From positions 15,604,214 to 15,668,213 of the forward strand of contig CM036188.1 of NCBI GenBank assembly GCA_020631735.1: a DNA stretch of 64,000 nucleotides, in the 5' to 3' direction. The position numbers and the translations under genes were made by a program. The stretch is from Saccharum officinarum. Its lineage: Eukaryota; Streptophyta; Magnoliopsida; Poales; Poaceae. This document shows positions 59,226 through 64,000 of this stretch, piece after piece. How positions within the stretch are numbered: the stretch's first letter is position 1; every line of letters begins with the position of its first letter. The notes under the pieces were generated by a model. The model made no database searches and was not told the origin of the DNA. It saw only the letters and a list, made by a program, of their open reading frames with translations.

Positions 59226-60319
59226 GTAGCGTCGTTGTTCGTACTCTTTTTCTTTTATTATATGTATTTTCTGAATTTTATGGTCGTAGCATGGACCATA
59301 TTCATAGAGCCTTCCGCACCAGATGCCTCCATGCAATGCCTCTTTCATCTGATATGTCATTCCCATTTGCCTCCTATTCCCAACTCCTTTGAACACCATA
59401 CTTCCCTCATCTGCTAGCCTATACCTATACTACCCCAGGCAGTTACAGCGCTTGCATTCTATTGAGTTATTTGTGTATGCACCATATATATAGCACTAAA
59501 AAATAGAAAGCGCAAGTAGCCGCTTATATGGTCCAGAGACCATGGAACCCTTTCCTGACTTGTTTTTTAATAACCAGCATTAATGATGGAAATTTTTATG
59601 AGTATATTTTGTTTTAATTATTGCCATGCATTTACTCTTCCAAACAACCATATCTTCCACATAAGGTCCGTTATCAGTTTTCTGAATGGACTCAGGGGGT
59701 ATTTAATTCAGAAAAATAATGGACAGACAAGATGTATGGTGAGTTTTGTGCAATTTCTTTATGAAATATAAACCAGCCAAACGCCTTCTATTTTTTTAGG
59801 AACATGCAAAATACAAATATGTTTCCACTCTATTTCATTGCTTCAGTGCTGTCCTGACCCACGTGTCCATAGATGGCCAGATGGGCCGCCCGGCCCAGCC
59901 GGCCCGCCTGGATAGCACTATGTAGTAGTATATATAGACGATCAGGTCGTGTAGAGCTAGTGGCGGTGGAACTTGCTTTTCATTCCCATCGGAAACTGCA
60001 GGCAGTGTACCTTTTTTTAGCCACGCATTCACTCTGGGCAATGGTCATATCATGCAGCCAATATGAGCTCATTATCACCACGAATTTACAGAGGTATTCA
60101 AAAATTGTTCTAGAGAGTGCTCCAACCTGAGCAATTATATGTCGGCATTTCAGGAATGGGCTCTAATCTGCTTCCTATTGCAACCTGTGGATAATTTTTT
60201 CTTCTAATTTTGATATGTACCACTGCATGAAACTAGTAATGTAATACACGATCATGGACAGAAGCAGGGCAGCAACGACCATCAGATGACAAAAGTAGCA
60301 ACAGCTTAAGGAGAACACT
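59226..60319 (-). ncRNA. Candidate PHAS locus 9 and a related partial unit
   Basis: Trigger motif at 59361-59382 (16 of 22) with the minus-strand box CTATATATATGG (59482-59493) about 102 bp upstream and a degenerate shared block (gccatgcatttactcttcc). A second box, CTATATATAC (59928-59937), belongs to another partial unit with no convincing motif below it. The stretch 60207-60319 (gatatgtaccactgcatgaa to gagaacactg) is a diverged paralogue of 53066-53785, without the TRIM. Confidence 0.38.
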
Positions 60320-62002
60320 GCATTCCCACGAAAGTTGTGCTCATGGTCACCGAACTAGATAGGGGCCACCCCCACCGCGACAACCCAGTCGACGTCAAGT
60401 GCAGCCAAGTGTACGTGCTTCACAACCACCTGGAGGTAGTGGAAGATCTCACGTTTCTGCAGGATCCAGGGAGGCTGGCTGGTCCGGAAAACCGCAAGGC
60501 TCGGAGGGTTTTTGACTGGGACTACGGGATGCTAGACACGAAGGGAGAGCGCGGCCACGACAGGCGGAGGCAGGACCGGGACGCGACATCAGGCCGCGCA
60601 GAGACGACGATGACTATGAGGGAGGACGTCGCCACGGCAACCGCCGCCACCGGAGCCTCTCCGCTTGGGCGAGGAGCCCTCGCTGCAGGGGTGGGGCTGA
60701 AGACTGCATCAGCTCCAACCGTTGGCACGGCAAAGGAGAATCCCCTCCACGCAGGGGCAGGCAGGAAGGGGGACGACCAAGGTATGGAAGATCAAGGAGA
60801 ACAAGAAGGGGAAGAAAGTCAAGAGGGTCTCCTTTTCAGACCCAATCGCAACCGAGCTGAAGGCCCCCAGGAAGCCCATCCCTGACGACAGCATCATGTT
60901 CATCAAGGGTACTTCTTTCTCCCAGAACCAATGTATTCATGTTGATACTGCTCTAACTGATGGTACCATGCTGAACCCCCAATGCACAGTGGCTGAAAAC
61001 CTGATCAACAACAAGGGGAAGGGAGGAGGCATACACAACACTGCCACCACTGCGGCAATGGATGTGGTGACCGGAGGAACGCAGGCTGACGTCGCTGCTG
61101 TGGACATCAACTCTATCATCCCAAGTGAGTCAAACCAATGTGCTGCTCCCAACCCAATTAGTGAGTGGTTAATGGACAGTGGGCTTAACTCCTCTTTCCT
61201 CCCTGTATCCACAGAGCTAGTGTCACTCGAGGCAGGTAGGATGCAGCCAGAGATGGTGACTGACAAGGAAATCGAGGTGGGCAAGCAACTGGAGGAGGCG
61301 TTTGGGCATCTTCAGGATCTCCTAGTGAGCTCCCCCCTCCACTGTGAACTGTATGAATCCGGTAGGGGCACACAAGAACCCAGTACAAGCACACAACACC
61401 CAACCCATCATAAGGATAGTCCCCCTCCTACGTCAGAGGGGATGAACTATAATCCTGCTCCACCTCCACCCCTAACAATGCCGACCAACATACCAAATCA
61501 ACCCATTGAACATCATCAGTCAGTAGCTGATGAAATTGAAAATGACAACACAGTAGGGCAATCCCAGGAACCCATTGACATCTTCCTTAACTCTATCACT
61601 AGACCCCTCCCTCAACCTTTGCTAGCTCCCAGACCACAACAGACCATAGTTCAAGAGGCACACACTCCACAAAGCATGAACAAACATCAGAGTACTAGAT
61701 TGGCGCAAAAGGCGCGTGCAAACGCTGGAAAGGGAACAATTGAGATTGCACAGGAACTGTTGGTTAGGAAATTAGGAGACCTTGCGGGCACTGCCTCGGA
61801 TGCCAATAATAATACTGCTGATGCTGCCTCGGATGCTAATAATAATACTGCTGATGCCGATTTCTATATGCAGCACGTCGCAAGGCCGGTGGAGAAGAAG
61901 ACGATGGAGGCCATCCAAGTCCTCATCGAGCATGGTGCCAAGGTCCAGGAGAAGAACGGTGCCCCGAGGACTGACGGCGAGACCCCAGGTTGGGCGGTCT
62001 AG
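60320..62002 (+). pseudogene. L1 LINE ORF1, 5'-truncated (copy B)
   Basis: Begins inside ORF1 (VLMVTELDRGHPHRDNPVDV), continues LEVVEDLTFLQDPGRL, slips frame near 60775, then VSFSDPIATELKAPRKPIPD to a stop at 62000. Two imperfect repeats near the end encode ASDANNNTADA. The product would be the RNA-binding protein of a plant L1. It continues unbroken across the point where the upstream copy is cut (61769). The left edge is a deletion joint with PHAS-type DNA (ggagaacact). Confidence 0.85.
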
Positions 62003-62403
62003 GTGTCACATCTCAGGAGACTCCAGTCAATGTTATTTCCCTCAGATAAGGGAATTTGGGCCAGGCGCCCATTGTATCTTAGGCAAGTAGTGATTGGGAA
62101 CCTGTTTGAACATGTGTGCGATTGTCTGTTCGCCTGCTGGCCTTGGAGCCTTCGGCGGTGTTGGATGCGAGCCTGCTGGTCTGTGAGCCTTCTGCGTTGG
62201 TCGGGTGCCTGCTGGCCTGTGTGCCTTCGGCAGAACATTGAGTTGCCCTGGACATGGAGGTGGTTCTGGGTCCTGCTGGCATTGTTGCCTTCGGATCCCC
62301 CCCTCCAGGATGACTGTAAGAACTGGACTTTGGAGACTTGCCTGCTAGCTCTGTTGCTTTCCGCGGTCACCCAGCATGATTATGTAGTAGAACCTCGTTA
62401 TTA
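62003..62403 (+). other. LINE inter-ORF spacer
   Basis: About 400 bp between ORF1 and ORF2, containing imperfect repeats around gcctgctggcc and gccttcgg. No coding capacity recognised. Confidence 0.6.
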
Positions 62404-64000
62404 ATGTCAGCCAAGAACTGTAATCTCCTTTGGTGGAATGTAAGAGGTTTGAATGACGGTGCAAAGAGAGCTTCTGTCAGGAACCAAATTATCGCTACTG
62501 GGGCCACTATTGTCTGCTTCCAAGAAACAAAGATCAGCAGCTGGACACGAAATCTACTAGTTGATACAGTTGGAATCGAGATGGCAAATAATGTGTTCTT
62601 CCTGCCCTCCATGGGAGCGAGCGGGGGTATTCTAATTGCGGCTGCCGAACGTTTCTTCACTTTAAGCCACCCTCATCTTACTCAGGATACAATCTCAGCA
62701 AAAGTAACAATGCTGGCAGAAAACAAAACTTGGACCATAACTGGAGTTTACGGCCCGCAGAGTGATGCGGACAAAATCCAATTCCTTCAGGAACTCACCA
62801 ATCTACAAACACAGATGCTTCCTGCCTGGCTGGTGCTAGGGGATTTTAACCTCATTTTGAACGCACAAGAAAAGAACAATGCACGTCTGAATCTGCCTTT
62901 GATTAACAGATTCAAGGCGACAGTAGACAATCTACATCTCGCTAGGATAGAATTAAGGGGGAAAAGATACACCTGGTGTAATGACCATCAAACACCAACA
63001 ATGACAAGAATAGATCATCTTTTTGTATCTGCGGATTGGCTAGAACTGTTCCCAAGAACCGACCTCCATGCTTTGGCGTCGTTGGGATCAGACCATAGCG
63101 CACTATTCCTCCAGGGCGACATCGATCTTGACTTTTATAGAGGCTTCAGATTTGAGTCCCATTGGATTCATAGGCCGGGCTTCCTGGACACAGTAAAGGA
63201 AGCACGAAGTAGACCTGTTACCACCCAAGACACCATTTCTGGCTCCACGTCAAAATGTTACGCACCGACAAGGCTCCCAAAAACTGGAGACGCAAATCCA
63301 TGGGTGGCTGGCAGTTAAGCTGGGCGATCTTAACACTAACATTAGCCAATCTGGAACGGGCACAGGAGGAAAGGGCCCTTACAGCTGACGAATTGGAGTT
63401 CAAGAAATACCTGAAAAACAAATCTCTCGGGATGGCGGCAGTACAAAAATCTCGTGCCAGACAACACTCAAGGTTGACATGGATGCGGAAAGGGGACAGC
63501 AACACACGTTTTTTCCACTTACATGCAAACCGGAGAAAAAAGAAATCGTTCATCGCCACACTAATTGGAGAGTCCAGGACTGCCATTTCACAAAAAAAGT
63601 AAATTAGTTTTGGCACACAATCATTTCTCCAATCTGATTGGTACCTCAAACATTAGGACCAGGGCAATAAATTGGAATGAACTCGGCTACGAACACCATG
63701 ATCTACAAGACCTTGACGCACCTTTCACCCCTCAGGAAATTGAAGCAGTAATCAAAGACATGCCATCAGAAAAAGCGCCGGAGCCGCATGGGTTTATAGG
63801 ATACTTCTTTAAGAAATGTTGGTCGGTAATTAAGGAGGATTTGATTCAAGCGCTTATGAGTTTTTTCAACAATCAGACCTCAAAGTTACACATGATCAAC
63901 ACGCCAAACATTGTCCTTTTGCCCAAAACTCAGTAAGCTGCTGCACTAGGCGATTATAGGCCTATTAGTCTAATTAATAGCGTGGCAAAGATCATCACGA
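62404..64000 (+). pseudogene. L1 LINE ORF2: endonuclease and start of reverse transcriptase
   Basis: Starts MSAKNCNLLWWNVRGLNDGA. The apurinic-type endonuclease shows its conserved points: WNVRGLN, CFQETK, VYGPQ, LGDFNLIL and LGSDHSALFL. A linker follows (QHSRLTWMRKGDSNTRFFHL) and the RT begins (FTPQEIEAVIKDMPSEKAPE, then DYRPISLINSVAKI) and leaves the window. Frame slips near 63240-63300 and 63590, plus an in-frame TAA at 63934-63936, make it non-functional. In life this enzyme nicks DNA and primes reverse transcription at the nick. Confidence 0.92.

Larger units (their letters stand above)
44394..61769 (+). repeat. Tandem duplication, copy B (17.4 kb)
   Basis: Starts with the same cactgctgtagttttt as 18285 and aligns to copy A through 53299, then again in LINE ORF1 from 60320. 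Compared with copy A it lacks the Tourist and CACTA insertions. It has deletions matching 30173-31106, 31968-33837 and 33861-34248, and an altered stretch before the LINE. It carries a minus-strand Ty3 fragment (55280-59225) not seen in copy A. Past 61769 the LINE continues, as expected for the outer end of a tandem duplication. Confidence 0.85.

Overview
The window is repeat-rich intergenic DNA from a grass, most likely a panicoid of the sorghum/sugarcane/maize type. The evidence is the element content: a Tekay/Del-type Ty3-gypsy element with 2.9-kb LTRs, a CACTA element whose ends carry GCCGAGTG subterminal repeats, Tourist- and Stowaway-like MITEs, grass L1 LINEs, a TRIM, and motifs resembling miR2118 target sites. 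Only one gene looks intact, a small secreted cysteine-rich (defensin-like) gene at 12482-12859. The rest is mobile elements, gene fragments and non-coding sequence.

Layout. 1-10367: Ty3-gypsy chromovirus (+ strand) with a partial 5' LTR, PBS, an extra ORF before gag, gag, pol with chromodomain, and a complete 3' LTR. 10368-18284: flanking DNA with the defensin-like gene, two MITEs, a UBC7-like exon fragment, a 5'-truncated LINE with 14-bp target duplications, a copia LTR cut at its primer-binding site by a CACTA end, and a second CACTA-like end. 18285-44393 and 44394-61769: two copies of one direct tandem duplication. Its breakpoint lies inside a LINE ORF1, so the upstream LINE stops at 44393 while the downstream LINE runs on past the matching base, 61769, into ORF2 and off the window. 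Copy A holds younger insertions: a Tourist MITE, a 4.47-kb CACTA, a hAT MITE, a 3.2-kb solo LTR and a copia remnant. Copy B has several deletions and carries an old minus-strand relative of the first Ty3 element (55280-59225). A 605-bp TRIM is complete in copy B; in copy A it runs into an assembly gap (34832-34931).

The most interesting signal lies under these insertions. About ten distinct sites, fifteen counting duplicated copies, carry a 22-nt motif that on the minus strand resembles the target site of grass miR2118. At almost every site a minus-strand TATA-like box lies about 90-145 bp upstream. Sequence around and upstream of several boxes is shared between units, while sequence downstream of the motif is not. 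That is the layout expected of clustered precursors of 21-nt reproductive phased siRNAs (miR2118 cleavage, then RDR6/DCL4 processing). This is inference from sequence only: no small-RNA data are available, and all sites share mismatches at miRNA positions 6-8.

All transposon coding regions other than the first Ty3 pol frame are visibly broken by frameshifts or stops.
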